Positions 27,000 through 34,877 of a stretch of 64,000 nt of DNA are shown piece after piece. The notes beneath the pieces are model-generated. The model was not told where the DNA came from. It did not search any database and saw only the letters and a list, made by a program, of their open reading frames with translations. The stretch's first letter is position 1. The number at the start of each line of letters is the position of its first letter. The position numbers and the translations under genes are program-made. The DNA comes from Novosphingobium pokkalii (GTDB lineage Bacteria > Pseudomonadota > Alphaproteobacteria > Sphingomonadales > Sphingomonadaceae): contig NZ_BMZP01000002.1 in NCBI RefSeq assembly GCF_014652855.1, positions 214,963-278,962 of the forward strand. The letters run 5' to 3'.

Positions 27000-27290
27000 A
27001 TGCGGATCGACAAGTTGCTTTGGTTCCTGCGCTTTGCCGGCACCCGTGGCCTTGCCCAGGGGTGGGTGGAAGAAGGGCATATCCGCCTCAACGGCCGGCG
27101 CGTGGAACGGTGCAGCGCAGGGGTGAAAGTGGGCGATGTGCTGGTCCTGCCGCTGCGCAATGGGGTGCGGGTAATCGAGATCGTCACCCTGCCAGGGCGG
27201 CGCGGACCCGCCCTTGAGGCACAAGGATGCTATCGGGTGCTTGACGCGGCGCCCCTCGCGCCTCTAGCACGGCCCGAAATCGAGCCTTGA
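27000..27290 (+). CDS. S4-domain RNA-binding protein (Hsp15-like)
   Basis: The 96-residue product is a single S4 domain: RIDKLLWFLRFAGTRGLAQGWVEEGHIRLNGRRV, followed by VKVGDVLVLPL. The first half carries the basic RNA-binding face. E. coli Hsp15 is the best-known relative; it binds 50S subunits carrying nascent chains. GAGGGAG lies 8 bases before the ATG at 27000. It sits directly between the helicase gene and the ferredoxin gene, all rightward and tightly spaced, suggesting one operon. Confidence 0.88.
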   Translation: MRIDKLLWFLRFAGTRGLAQGWVEEGHIRLNGRRVERCSAGVKVGDVLVLPLRNGVRVIEIVTLPGRRGPALEAQGCYRVLDAAPLAPLARPEIEP

Positions 27291-27305
27291 GGAAATACCC
27301 ACAGC

Positions 27306-27644
27306 ATGACTTACGTCGTCACCGATGCCTGCATCCGCTGCAAGTACATGGACTGCGTGGAAGTGTGTCCTGTCGACTGCTTCTATGAAGGCGACAACAT
27401 GCTGGTGATCAACCCCAGCGAATGCATCGACTGCGGCGTGTGCGAACCCGAATGCCCGGCCGAAGCGATCCTGCCCGACACCGAAAGCGGGCTGGAACAG
27501 TGGCTGGAGCTGAACGCCAAGTATTCCGCCGAATGGCCCAACATCACGACCAAGAAGGACGCGCCGGCCGATGCCGACGCCTGGAAGGGCGTGGACAACA
27601 AGTTCGAAAACCACTTCTCGCCCGAACCGGGCGAGGGCGACTGA
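27306..27644 (+). CDS. fdxA: Seven-iron ferredoxin (FdxA-type)
   Basis: The 112-residue protein begins [29 protein letters not shown] and continues [20 protein letters not shown], giving two clusters of cysteines that bind a [3Fe-4S] and a [4Fe-4S] centre. The C-terminal tail ([17 protein letters not shown]) is the usual FdxA extension. It carries electrons in the cytoplasm; partners are not evident here. It follows the S4 gene by 15 bases. The next gene, carD, is 496 bases away. Confidence 0.95.
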   Translation: MTYVVTDACIRCKYMDCVEVCPVDCFYEGDNMLVINPSECIDCGVCEPECPAEAILPDTESGLEQWLELNAKYSAEWPNITTKKDAPADADAWKGVDNKFENHFSPEPGEGD

Positions 27645-28140
27645 GACTGCGCAGGGCGGGCCGGGGCGATTCGCCCGCCGCCCGGATAGCGCCGGCCCGG
27701 TCCTTGCAGAGGCGGTGATTCGGTGCCGATTTCATGGCTGCCCCGGTTTTTTCGCTGGGTGCGGCGCAAAGCCCTATGGCTTTTGCCGTCTCGGCTCTGG
27801 TAATTTTGCCACAAAGCTGCTATATAAGGCTCAAGCGCCGGGCAAATCCTTTGCCGGGCGCCCTTTTTGTTACGAGAAGGCAGAAACAGGCGGCAAACGG
27901 AAAACGCTGACGGATCGCGCTATCGGATCGCTTCGACGATCGCAGGGCCGCAGCCGGGCTTGAATTTGGCCGGGCTTGAAACGGTTCTTTGCCAGTTCGC
28001 ACTCCACGGGACCAGCCGCGCACCGGTTTGACCGGGCAGGTTGGAGTGGCACGGGCATATCGGTTCGCCGTCTCGCAGTTTTCCCTTAGCCGGGCATCCC
28101 GCCCCCGCCGTCCCGTCTGCCGGCGTCGAAAGGATAAGAA
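27645..28140 (+). promoter_or_regulatory. Long gap between fdxA and carD with terminator and carD promoter region
   Basis: No gene is visible. A terminator-like hairpin sits at 27835-27868. An AT-rich CTATATAAG lies at 27820-27828 just before it, so a very short transcript ending at that hairpin is possible. The 270 bases after the hairpin should contain the carD promoter, but I cannot place it. Confidence 0.35.
27835..27868 (+). terminator. Rho-independent terminator-like hairpin after fdxA
   Basis: GCGCCGGGCAAA (27835-27846) pairs with TTTGCCGGGCGC (27850-27861) in 11 of 12 positions around a 3-base loop, then CCTTTTT. It is 190 bases after the fdxA stop, so it may end that transcript or a short independent RNA. 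Confidence 0.7.
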
Positions 28141-28665
28141 ATGGCAGCCAAGGCTCTTGCCTTCGATGTTGGGGATTACGTCGTTTACCCGAAGCACGGT
28201 GTCGGCCGCGTGGTCGAGCTTCAGCAGGAAGAAATCGCGGGCATGAAGCTGGAGCTCTATGTGCTCCGCTTTGAAAAGGAGCGCATGACGCTTCGCGTTC
28301 CGGTCAACAAGGTCGAAGCGATCGGCATGCGCAAGCTGTCTTCGGACAAGACGCTGCGCGAAGCGCTCGACACGCTCAAGGGCAAGCCCAAGGTCAAGCG
28401 CACCATGTGGTCGCGCCGCGCCCAGGAATACGAAGCCAAGATCAACTCCGGCGACCTCGTCTCGATCGCCGAAGTGACCCGCGACCTGTTCCGCGCCGAC
28501 GACCAGCCGGAACAGAGCTATTCCGAACGGCAGATCTTTGAAGCCGCGTCCTCGCGCCTGGCGCGCGAACTGGCCGCGATGGAAAAGACCGACGAACCGG
28601 CCGCGCTCAAGAAGATCCTCGCGATCCTCAACGAGCACGCACCCAAGTATTACGAAACCGTCTGA
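28141..28665 (+). CDS. carD: CarD family transcription regulator
   Basis: The 174-residue protein starts MAAKALAFDVGDYVVYPKHGVGRVVEL, the Tudor-like RNA-polymerase interaction domain shared by CarD and Mfd, followed by a helical DNA-binding domain (VKRTMWSRRAQEYEAKINSGDLVSIAEV and RDLF). CarD binds the beta subunit and stabilises open promoter complexes, notably at rRNA promoters. Being near the origin places it at high dosage in fast growth. A parS site and a terminator follow it. Confidence 0.93.
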   Translation: MAAKALAFDVGDYVVYPKHGVGRVVELQQEEIAGMKLELYVLRFEKERMTLRVPVNKVEAIGMRKLSSDKTLREALDTLKGKPKVKRTMWSRRAQEYEAKINSGDLVSIAEVTRDLFRADDQPEQSYSERQIFEAASSRLARELAAMEKTDEPAALKKILAILNEHAPKYYETV

Positions 28666-28688
28666 TCCCGCGATTGCGCGACCAGCCA

Positions 28689-28704
28689 TGTTTCACGTGA
28701 AACG
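28689..28704. other. parS-like ParB binding site 2
   Basis: TGTTTCACGTGAAACG, identical to the site at 583, with a 14-bp perfect palindrome at 28690-28703. It lies 24 bases after the carD stop and abuts the terminator stem that begins at 28705. It is about 8.6 kb left of the putative origin. Confidence 0.88.
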
Positions 28705-28732
28705 GGCCGCCGGAACCACCGGCGGCCTTTTT
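28705..28732 (+). terminator. Terminator of carD
   Basis: A perfect 9-bp stem GGCCGCCGG/CCGGCGGCC with a 5-base loop is followed by TTTTT. It starts right next to the parS-like site. Confidence 0.93.
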
Positions 28733-28786
28733 CGTTTGGCGGCGGGGCAAGCCTGCCACCGACCAGCCCACAAAAAAGGGTAAGCC

Positions 28787-29086
28787 ATGACGCGCAAGGC
28801 CGTTTTTCTCGCGATTCCCCTGGCATTGATGGTCTGCGCGGCGCGGAACCCGCCCCCGCGCGATCCCACCCGACCCAATGCGACCGTGCAGGCCCAACGC
28901 ACGCAGCAGCATGCCCAAGCACTCACCACGGCGCGGGCCCGGCTTGCCAAGGAACGGGCCCGTTGCAAGCGGGGCAACCGCCGCGCCTGCGCCCGGGCCA
29001 CTGCGGCCAAGGCCGTGCTCGACGATCTCAACGGTCAGGCGATCGCACCCGAAGCGATGCCTGCCGCCCCTCACGCCATGCGCTGA
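28787..29086 (+). CDS. Small exported Arg/Ala-rich hypothetical protein
   Basis: The 99-residue product starts with a hydrophobic signal (MTRKAVFLAIPLALMVCAA). LMVC resembles a lipobox but has Val before Cys, which is not typical, so lipoprotein status is doubtful. The mature part is rich in Ala, Arg and Gln with ERARCKRGNRRACARAT, pairing two cysteines. No family recognised. GGGTAAGCC lies before the ATG. It converges with the Sua5 gene, whose stop is 12 bases away. Confidence 0.6.
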   Translation: MTRKAVFLAIPLALMVCAARNPPPRDPTRPNATVQAQRTQQHAQALTTARARLAKERARCKRGNRRACARATAAKAVLDDLNGQAIAPEAMPAAPHAMR

Positions 29087-29097
29087 GTAAGTTCCTG

Positions 29098-30063
29098 TCA
29101 GGCGGCGGCGCGACGCAGGCGGTCGTTGATCGCCGCACCGACGTCGCTGTCTGGCACAGGAGCCACGGCAATGCGCGGCTGCGCGGCCGCTGCGCCGGCG
29201 TGGAGGCAGGCGTAGAGCCGCGCTGCCGCTTCGGCCAGGTCACCGGCAGCAGACAGCGTCACGTGCCCTGAAACCGGCCCAAAACCGATCAGGAACTCGT
29301 CTTCGTCCGCTGCCTGCGCCTCAAGCCGCACCGGCTTGCCCGGCGCATAGTGGCTGGCGAGTTGCCCAGGTGCCTCGATCCCGCGCCCCGGCCCCTGTTC
29401 GGGTGCCTCGCCCAGCACGGCGGCGATGGCAGCGGCGGTGATCGGGCCAGGGCGCAGCAAGGCCCAGCCACCTTCAGGGCGCAGCCCGACGATGGTCGAT
29501 TCGATGCCCTGGCGCGTTTCCCCGCCATCCAGAACCAGATCGACGCGGGTACCGAGCGAAGCGGACACGTGCCCGGCGCTCGTCGGGCTGATCGCGCCGC
29601 TGCGGTTGGCCGACGGTGCCGCCAGCGGCAGGCCGGACTCGCGCAGCACCGCCTGCATCGCCGGATGCGCCGGGCAGCGCAGGGCCACCGTGGGCAGGCC
29701 GGCGCTCACTGCCGGGGCCAGGCCGCTGTCCGCGCGGCGCGGCACCACCAGCGTGAGTGCGCCGGGCCAGAACGCTGCTGCCAGTGCCTTGGCCCGTTCG
29801 TCCAGCAGCGCCAGGCGCTCGGCGGCTGCCAGATCGGGCACATGCACGATCAGCGGGTTGAAATCCGGCCGTCCCTTGGCGCGATAGATCGCGGCCACGG
29901 CGTCGTCGCGATCGGCGCGGGCGGCCAGGCCATAGACCGTCTCGGTCGGCACCGCGACCGTGCCGCCCGTGCGCAACACGGCCACGGCGGCGGTCACGCC
30001 TTCGCGGTCGGCGGGCAGGACGCGGGGTGATGCAAACGGCTGGGAAAAGGGGTTGGAGGTCAT
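29098..30063 (-). CDS. Threonylcarbamoyl-AMP synthase (Sua5/YrdC/TsaC)
   Basis: This enzyme makes threonylcarbamoyl-AMP from threonine, bicarbonate and ATP, for the t6A modification of ANN-decoding tRNAs. The 321-residue protein has the YrdC domain (TVAVPTETVYGLAARADRDDAV, AKGRPDFNPLIVHV, LPLAAPSANRSG) and a C-terminal Sua5 domain after about residue 210 (SHYAPGKPVRL), so it is the long Sua5 form rather than short TsaC. The start at 30063 (MTSNPFSQPF) is preferred over an upstream in-frame ATG. It is divergent from the DUF815 gene with 65 bases between. Confidence 0.94.
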   Translation of the reverse strand: MTSNPFSQPFASPRVLPADREGVTAAVAVLRTGGTVAVPTETVYGLAARADRDDAVAAIYRAKGRPDFNPLIVHVPDLAAAERLALLDERAKALAAAFWPGALTLVVPRRADSGLAPAVSAGLPTVALRCPAHPAMQAVLRESGLPLAAPSANRSGAISPTSAGHVSASLGTRVDLVLDGGETRQGIESTIVGLRPEGGWALLRPGPITAAAIAAVLGEAPEQGPGRGIEAPGQLASHYAPGKPVRLEAQAADEDEFLIGFGPVSGHVTLSAAGDLAEAAARLYACLHAGAAAAQPRIAVAPVPDSDVGAAINDRLRRAAA

Positions 30064-30128
30064 GGCCCCCGTCGCTATCGCGGCGGCGTGCCTTTTGCAA
30101 AGCTTCCTCTCGTTCACCAGGTGGCCCG

Positions 30129-30953
30129 ATGACCGACCAGACCCACGCCCTGCTTGTCCGCATTGCCGATGCGCTGGAACGCCTGGCGCCGCCTGCGCCC
30201 GCGCCGGTCGATTGGCGCGCCCATCCCGCCTATGTCTGGCTGGGGCAGACCGCGCGCGCGGTGGATCGCCTGGAAGCACCGGACCTGGCCCAGATGCGCG
30301 GGATCGATGCGCAAAAGGCGGTGGTGGTGGCCAATGTGCAGCGCTTTGCCAGCGGCGCGGCGGCGCACGACATGCTGCTGTGGGGCTCGCGCGGGATGGG
30401 CAAGTCCGCCGTGCTGCGCGCAGCGGTCAAGGCCGCCGATGCCGCACGGCCCGGCTCGATCGCGCTGGTCCAGGCCATGCCCGATGCCACGCTGCCGCTG
30501 CTGTTCGGGCAATTGCGCGGGGTGGACCGCTGCTTCCTGGTGCTGCTCGACGATCTCGGCTTCGATGCCGGCGATGCTGAAGGCGCGCGCCTGCTGCGCT
30601 CTTGGCTGGAAGGCGGCGTGGAAGCGCGCCCGGCCAATGTGCGGCTGGCCGTCACCTCAAACCGCCGCGCCATCGTCGAACGCCACATGAGCGAGCAGGA
30701 CGATCCGATCAATCCGCGCGATGCCGTGGACGACCGGCTGGCCCTGGCCGACCGCTTCGGCCTGTCGCTGGGTTTCCACGCCTGCAACCAGGACGATTAC
30801 CTGGCGATCATCGCCGGCTATTGCACGGACCTTGGCCTGCCGTTCGAGGCCGGGGATGCGCTGGAGTGGTCCAAGCGGCGCGGCAGCCGCTCGGGTCGCG
30901 TCGCCTGGCAATATGTCAACGAAGTGGCGGGACGGGCCGGGCGCGTGTTGTAA
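30129..30953 (+). CDS. DUF815 family ATPase
   Basis: The 274-residue product is an AAA-type ATP-binding protein of the DUF815 family, with unknown function. The Walker A motif reads LLWGSRGMGKSAVLRA (near residue 84) and Walker B FLVLLDDLGFD (near 140). VRLAVTSNRRAIVERH and the EQDDPINPRDAVDDRLALADRFGLSLGF segment are typical of the family. The start at 30129 (MTDQTHALLV) is preferred; an upstream ATG at 30027 lies in the divergent Sua5 gene. Confidence 0.88.
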   Translation: MTDQTHALLVRIADALERLAPPAPAPVDWRAHPAYVWLGQTARAVDRLEAPDLAQMRGIDAQKAVVVANVQRFASGAAAHDMLLWGSRGMGKSAVLRAAVKAADAARPGSIALVQAMPDATLPLLFGQLRGVDRCFLVLLDDLGFDAGDAEGARLLRSWLEGGVEARPANVRLAVTSNRRAIVERHMSEQDDPINPRDAVDDRLALADRFGLSLGFHACNQDDYLAIIAGYCTDLGLPFEAGDALEWSKRRGSRSGRVAWQYVNEVAGRAGRVL

Positions 30954-30974
30954 ACGCGCGACGTTCCGCGTTGC

Positions 30975-31646
30975 TCAACGGTAGAACACGTGCCCGCCGA
31001 TGGCGGCCAGGCGGGTCTTGCCCCAGGCCGGCGAAACGCGCGTGGCGTGGAAGAACAGGGCGCCTTCCACCGGGCTTTTCCAGCTACCCTGGTCGGCAAT
31101 CACCGCGATGCGCGCGGCATTGGCCCAGAACCGGCTGGCATGGTTGATCGCCGGCATCGTGTGGCCGCGCACGAACGAGAACTGCGAAGGCTGGTAGACC
31201 ACGCCGCAATAGGATGCGGGATAACGGCCGGACTGGCTGCGCGCGACGATCACGCGCGCCACGGCGAGTTGGCCAGCCAGGCTTTCGCTCTTGGATTCGA
31301 AATAGACCGCCCCGGCCAGGCATTCCAGCTCGGGCGAAAGGTGGGCGGGAACCGGCGTGGCTTCCACCAGATCGGCCAGACTGGCCATGGCTGTGCCGGA
31401 GGATGCCGGCGCGGGCGCCAGGCCTATCATGCCGCGTGCCGGGGGCAGGGTGGTGGTGGCGGGGCCAGTGGCAGGAAGGGCAATTGCCCCGTTGGCGGGG
31501 CCTTCCGGCACCACGACCTGAAGGTCATGGGCGCCGGAAAGGGCATGAAGAGGATCCTTGGCCTGCGCGGCGGGTGCGCCCAGCAACGTTACCAGGGCGA
31601 GCAGGCCGGAAAAGACCTGGCGGGCAACGCGGAACCGATCGGTCAT
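30975..31646 (-). CDS. SleB-type cell wall hydrolase, paralogue 2
   Basis: The 223-residue secreted protein has a signal peptide (FSGLLALVTLLGAPAAQA) and a Pro/Ala-rich linker. Its Hydrolase_2 domain contains ECLAGAVYFESKSESLAGQLAVARVI, QPSQFSFVRG and GALFFHATRVSP, and ends in GHVFYR. It is a paralogue of the hydrolase at 5001-5567; here the catalytic Glu lies in VYFESKSE. It likely trims peptidoglycan stem or glycan bonds in the periplasm. The start at 31646 (MTDRFRVARQ) places the signal at the N-terminus. It converges on the DUF815 gene, with stops 21 bases apart. Confidence 0.88.
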   Translation of the reverse strand: MTDRFRVARQVFSGLLALVTLLGAPAAQAKDPLHALSGAHDLQVVVPEGPANGAIALPATGPATTTLPPARGMIGLAPAPASSGTAMASLADLVEATPVPAHLSPELECLAGAVYFESKSESLAGQLAVARVIVARSQSGRYPASYCGVVYQPSQFSFVRGHTMPAINHASRFWANAARIAVIADQGSWKSPVEGALFFHATRVSPAWGKTRLAAIGGHVFYR

Positions 31647-31840
31647 CTGCCATCTGCATTGGGCGGTGATCGCCCGTCTGCGGCGCGCGACAAGACAGTC
31701 CGGCAATCATGCCGGAAAGCTTGCCCCCATGGGCCACGACGGTAAACCCCCGTCTGCGTGCCAGCGCCTTAAGACCCCATGCCAAGCGGCGCCGCCTGCG
31801 CAAATCGATGGACGCGGGTCTATCCGCGCGCGAAAGGGAG

Positions 31841-32194
31841 TCAACCTTCGCCGGCAAAGTTCCCGATGAACTGTTGTGCGTCTGCGATGGTCAGTTCAAG
31901 CAGCCACAAATCGGGATCACGCGCGGTTCTTCGCGCTATGTAGTCGTTAAATTCCTGTTTACTTTCCGGGTCTTGCGCCTTGGTGACAGTCCATGGGCGG
32001 GCGCCATCGGCCTGTGGCAGTCGTTCCCACAACCGTGCCAGTTCGCCATGTTCGGCGGTATTTTCCAGCGTCACCAAGGCGATAGTGCCAGCGTCGGGGT
32101 CGCCCTTGTGCAGCACCATGGCAAAGCCGCCGGCGGCCTGGACCGCGCGAATCCAGCCCTGCGCCTCGATCCGGGCGGGCAGGCGGGTGCTCAT
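31841..32194 (-). CDS. DUF1491 family protein
   Basis: The 117-residue protein matches the alphaproteobacterial DUF1491 family: ARIEAQGWIRAVQAAGGFAMVL, KGDPDAGTIALVTLE, then EFNDYIARRTARDPDLWLLEL and FIGNFAGEG. The function is unknown. It is the last gene of the hpf-ptsN leftward unit, 16 bases after ptsN. Confidence 0.88.
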   Translation of the reverse strand: MSTRLPARIEAQGWIRAVQAAGGFAMVLHKGDPDAGTIALVTLENTAEHGELARLWERLPQADGARPWTVTKAQDPESKQEFNDYIARRTARDPDLWLLELTIADAQQFIGNFAGEG

Positions 32195-32210
32195 GGAATG
32201 AAACGGCGGA

Positions 32211-32672
32211 TCACGCCGCGTCGCGGTCGATCACGTTGACCAGCACGGCATAGAGCGCATCGGCATCGGGCGCGCTGCTCAGCCGCTGGTGCATGCGATC
32301 GTCGCGCATCAGGCGGCTGATCGCGGCCAGGGCCTGGAGATGCACGGCGCCCGCCTGCTCGGGCGAGAGCAGGCCGAACACACAATCGACCGGCATGCCA
32401 TCGGCGGAATCGAAATCGACCGGTTCTTCCAGACGCAGGAACACCGCCACCGGGCGCGACAGGCCATCGAGGCGGGCGTGGGGAATGGCCACGCCGCGGC
32501 CGAAGCCCGTGCTGCCCAGGCTCTCGCGCTCTTCGATGCGTTCCTGCACCTGCGCGCGGTCCAGCCGGTACACGGCGGCAAAGCAATCGGCCAGCGTATC
32601 CAGGATCTGCGCCTTGGATTCGGCACGGATCACGCGGACGGCCTGGGGATCAATGGAAAAAAGTGCGGTCAT
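32211..32672 (-). CDS. ptsN: PTS IIA-like nitrogen regulatory protein
   Basis: EIIA-Ntr receives phosphate from NPr (PtsO) and acts in regulation, not sugar uptake. The 153-residue protein has the phospho-acceptor His in GRGVAIPHARLDGLSRP near residue 66, preceded by ERESLGSTGF. The C-terminus RLSSAPDADALYAVLV is typical. Gene order hpf-ptsN is the usual proteobacterial arrangement, although rpoN is not next to them here. It starts 180 bases downstream of hpf. Confidence 0.94.
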   Translation of the reverse strand: MTALFSIDPQAVRVIRAESKAQILDTLADCFAAVYRLDRAQVQERIEERESLGSTGFGRGVAIPHARLDGLSRPVAVFLRLEEPVDFDSADGMPVDCVFGLLSPEQAGAVHLQALAAISRLMRDDRMHQRLSSAPDADALYAVLVNVIDRDAA

Positions 32673-32808
32673 GAAACGAAAAACGCCACAGCCTGTGTAA
32701 AGGCACGGTCAAGTTGGGGGGCCTTTGCGCCCTATTGTGCCCCCATGCAAGCGTCGAATCGTGTCAGGGCGCAAATCCGGGCCGCTTCACGGCCGGTTTG
32801 CAGGAATG

Positions 32809-32839
32809 CGCCCGCAAGCCCGGACAGGACTTGCGGGCG
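32809..32839 (-). terminator. Hairpin after hpf
   Basis: CGCCCGCAAG (32809-32818) pairs perfectly with CTTGCGGGCG (32830-32839) around an 11-base loop, 13 bases beyond the hpf stop. No U-tract follows, so it may be an RNA-stabilising or attenuating hairpin in an hpf-ptsN transcript. Confidence 0.45.
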
Positions 32840-32851
32840 GGCCATTTCAAT

Positions 32852-33433
32852 TCACGAACCGGCCGGTTCGACCCAGCCGATCGAGCCATCGCCACGGCGA
32901 TAGACCATGTTGTGCACACCGGTGCCGGCGTTCTTGAACAGCAGCGCGTTGGTGTTGCGCAAGTCGAGCATGATCACCGCGTCGGAGACGGTGGCCGTGG
33001 GCACGTCCACCCGCGTTTCGGCAATCACCAGCGGCGCATCGGTGGCTTCGCTCTCGTCGTGATCCTCGGCCGGCTCTTCCAGCATGAACACGGTATAGGC
33101 CGCGTCTTCGCTGCGGCGGGCAAAATCGGCGCCTTCGGAGTGGGCCTTGATACGGCGCTTGTAGCGGCGCAACTGCTTGTCGATCTTCTCGGCGGACTGG
33201 TCGAGCGCCTGGTGGGCATCCTGCGCCACGCCGCTGCCCTTGAGAATCAACCCTTGCGTGACGTGGGTGATGATGTCGCAACGGAAGCCTCCGTGCGGCG
33301 CCTTGCCCAGCGTGACCTGCGAGGAAAGCGCGCGGGAGAAGTACTTGTCGACAATGCCGGAAAGCCGGTCCGCCGCGTGGGCTTCAAAGGCGGCTCCGGT
33401 ATCGACCTGGTGTCCCGAAACGCGAATGTCCAT
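32852..33433 (-). CDS. hpf: Ribosome hibernation promoting factor (long form)
   Basis: HPF inactivates ribosomes in stationary phase by forming 100S dimers. The 193-residue protein has the N-terminal S30AE domain (MDIRVSGHQVDTGAAFEAHAADRL, KIDKQLRRYKRRIKAH) and a C-terminal domain with VSDAVIMLDLRNTNALLFKNAG and NMVYRRGDGSIGWVEP. This marks the long HPF that dimerises ribosomes on its own. The start at 33433 has GGAGAGAAGA upstream. Confidence 0.95.
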   Translation of the reverse strand: MDIRVSGHQVDTGAAFEAHAADRLSGIVDKYFSRALSSQVTLGKAPHGGFRCDIITHVTQGLILKGSGVAQDAHQALDQSAEKIDKQLRRYKRRIKAHSEGADFARRSEDAAYTVFMLEEPAEDHDESEATDAPLVIAETRVDVPTATVSDAVIMLDLRNTNALLFKNAGTGVHNMVYRRGDGSIGWVEPAGS

Positions 33434-33507
33434 GGGTCTTCTCTCCTTCTTGGGCCCGTTCCGGCCAAACTGGGCCTGCGCGGCCCGCAAGACGGGCCGC
33501 CGGCAGC

Positions 33508-34224
33508 TCAGCGCGACCAGAGCGGGTTGCTGATGCCCGCCATGAATTCCGCATGGCGGGCCAATTCCGCTTCGCTGGCCGCATGCGGCCGGGGCTCGCG
33601 GAAAATCCGGGTGCTTTGGGTGACGGTGGTTTGCGCCACGGCCACGACGGCAGCGGCGGCTCCAGCACCCGGGGAAGAGACGCTGGCCTCTGCCGCAAGT
33701 TCCAGGCCGATCTGCCGACCACCCATCAATTCGACGTAAAGCTGCGCCAGCAGCTCGGCATCGAGCAGCGCGCCGTGCTTGGTGCGGTGGCTGCGATCGA
33801 TGCCATAGCGGGTGCAGAGCGCATCCAGGCTGAGCTTGGCGCCGGGATGCTTGCGCCGCGCGATCGCCACGGTATCGACCATGCGATCTCGGCTAACGGG
33901 CTCCAGCCCGATGGCCGAGAGTTCGGCATTGATGAAGCCAAAGTCGAACCCGGCGTTGTGCGCCACCAGCGGCGCATCGCCGATGAATTCGAGGAAAGCC
34001 GCGGCACATTCGGCAAAACGGGGCTTGTCCGCCAGGAACGCGGCCGACAGGCCATGGACGGCCTCGGCCTCTGCCGGCATGTCGCGTTCCGGATTGAAAT
34101 AGGCGTGGTACGTGGCGCCCGTGGGCACCCGGTTGACCATTTCCACACAGCCGAGTTCAACCAGCCGGTCACCGCCCTGCGGATCGAGTCCCGTCGTTTC
34201 GGTATCGAAGACGATCTCACGCAT
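33508..34224 (-). CDS. dnaQ: DNA polymerase III epsilon subunit (proofreading exonuclease)
   Basis: The 238-residue protein is a DEDDh 3'-5' exonuclease. ExoI is FDTETTGLDP (D7, E9), ExoII VAHNAGFDFGFIN, and ExoIIIe HGALLDAELLAQLY near residue 160. The N-terminus MREIVFDTETTGLDPQGGDRLVELGCVE is the standard bacterial epsilon start, so ATG 34224 is used rather than 34275. The C-terminal tail should bind the alpha subunit. It lies 47 bases after coaE in the origin-proximal leftward cluster. Confidence 0.95.
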   Translation of the reverse strand: MREIVFDTETTGLDPQGGDRLVELGCVEMVNRVPTGATYHAYFNPERDMPAEAEAVHGLSAAFLADKPRFAECAAAFLEFIGDAPLVAHNAGFDFGFINAELSAIGLEPVSRDRMVDTVAIARRKHPGAKLSLDALCTRYGIDRSHRTKHGALLDAELLAQLYVELMGGRQIGLELAAEASVSSPGAGAAAAVVAVAQTTVTQSTRIFREPRPHAASEAELARHAEFMAGISNPLWSR

Positions 34225-34271
34225 AGACAATATGTGAACCTGCCGAGGGGGGCTGGCAAGGGGCGCGACGA

Positions 34272-34877
34272 TCAACCCCGGGGGTTTTTTTCCCGCAAGA
34301 GAGAAACCAGATCGTTAACCATGGCGCGGGTCTGCGCGATTGTCACGCCGGTGTCGATGACATGGTCGGCGCGCGCCCGTTTTTCCGCGTCGGGCACCTG
34401 AAGCGCCAGAATCTGGGCGAATTTTTCCGGCGTCATGCCCGGCCGCGCCAAGACGCGCGCGCGCTGCACCGCCGCCGGGGCCGAGACCACGGCCACGGCA
34501 TCGAGCCCGGCAGCATGGCCTTTCTCGAACAGCAGGGGAATGTCGAACACCACCAGCGGCTGCCCGCCGTGCTCGATCAGGAACGACTCGCGCGCGGCCG
34601 CCACCGCCGGGTGGACGATTCGCTCCAGCCGGGTGAGCGCGGCCTTGTCACCAAACACCAGCGCGCCGAGCTTGCCGCGATCCACCCCGGCCGGGCCGGT
34701 GGTGCCGGGAAAGGCAGCCTCGATCGCTGGCAGCAGCGCGCCGCCCGGCCCTTGCAGGCGGTGAACCTGCGCATCGGCATCGAACACCGGCACGCCCGCC
34801 TCGCGCATCATCTCCGCCACGGCGGACTTGCCCATGCCGATCGATCCGGTCAGGCCCAGGACAAAGGGGCGCCTCAT
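34272..34877 (-). CDS. coaE: Dephospho-CoA kinase
   Basis: CoaE phosphorylates dephospho-CoA, the final step of coenzyme A synthesis. The 201-residue protein starts [24 protein letters not shown], giving the P-loop at residues 10-18. FDADAQVHRL and LVVFDIPLLFEKG are the family's binding motifs. Its start overlaps the aroE stop by 4 bases (ATGA), so aroE and coaE are translationally coupled. Confidence 0.95.
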   Translation of the reverse strand: MRRPFVLGLTGSIGMGKSAVAEMMREAGVPVFDADAQVHRLQGPGGALLPAIEAAFPGTTGPAGVDRGKLGALVFGDKAALTRLERIVHPAVAAARESFLIEHGGQPLVVFDIPLLFEKGHAAGLDAVAVVSAPAAVQRARVLARPGMTPEKFAQILALQVPDAEKRARADHVIDTGVTIAQTRAMVNDLVSLLREKNPRG

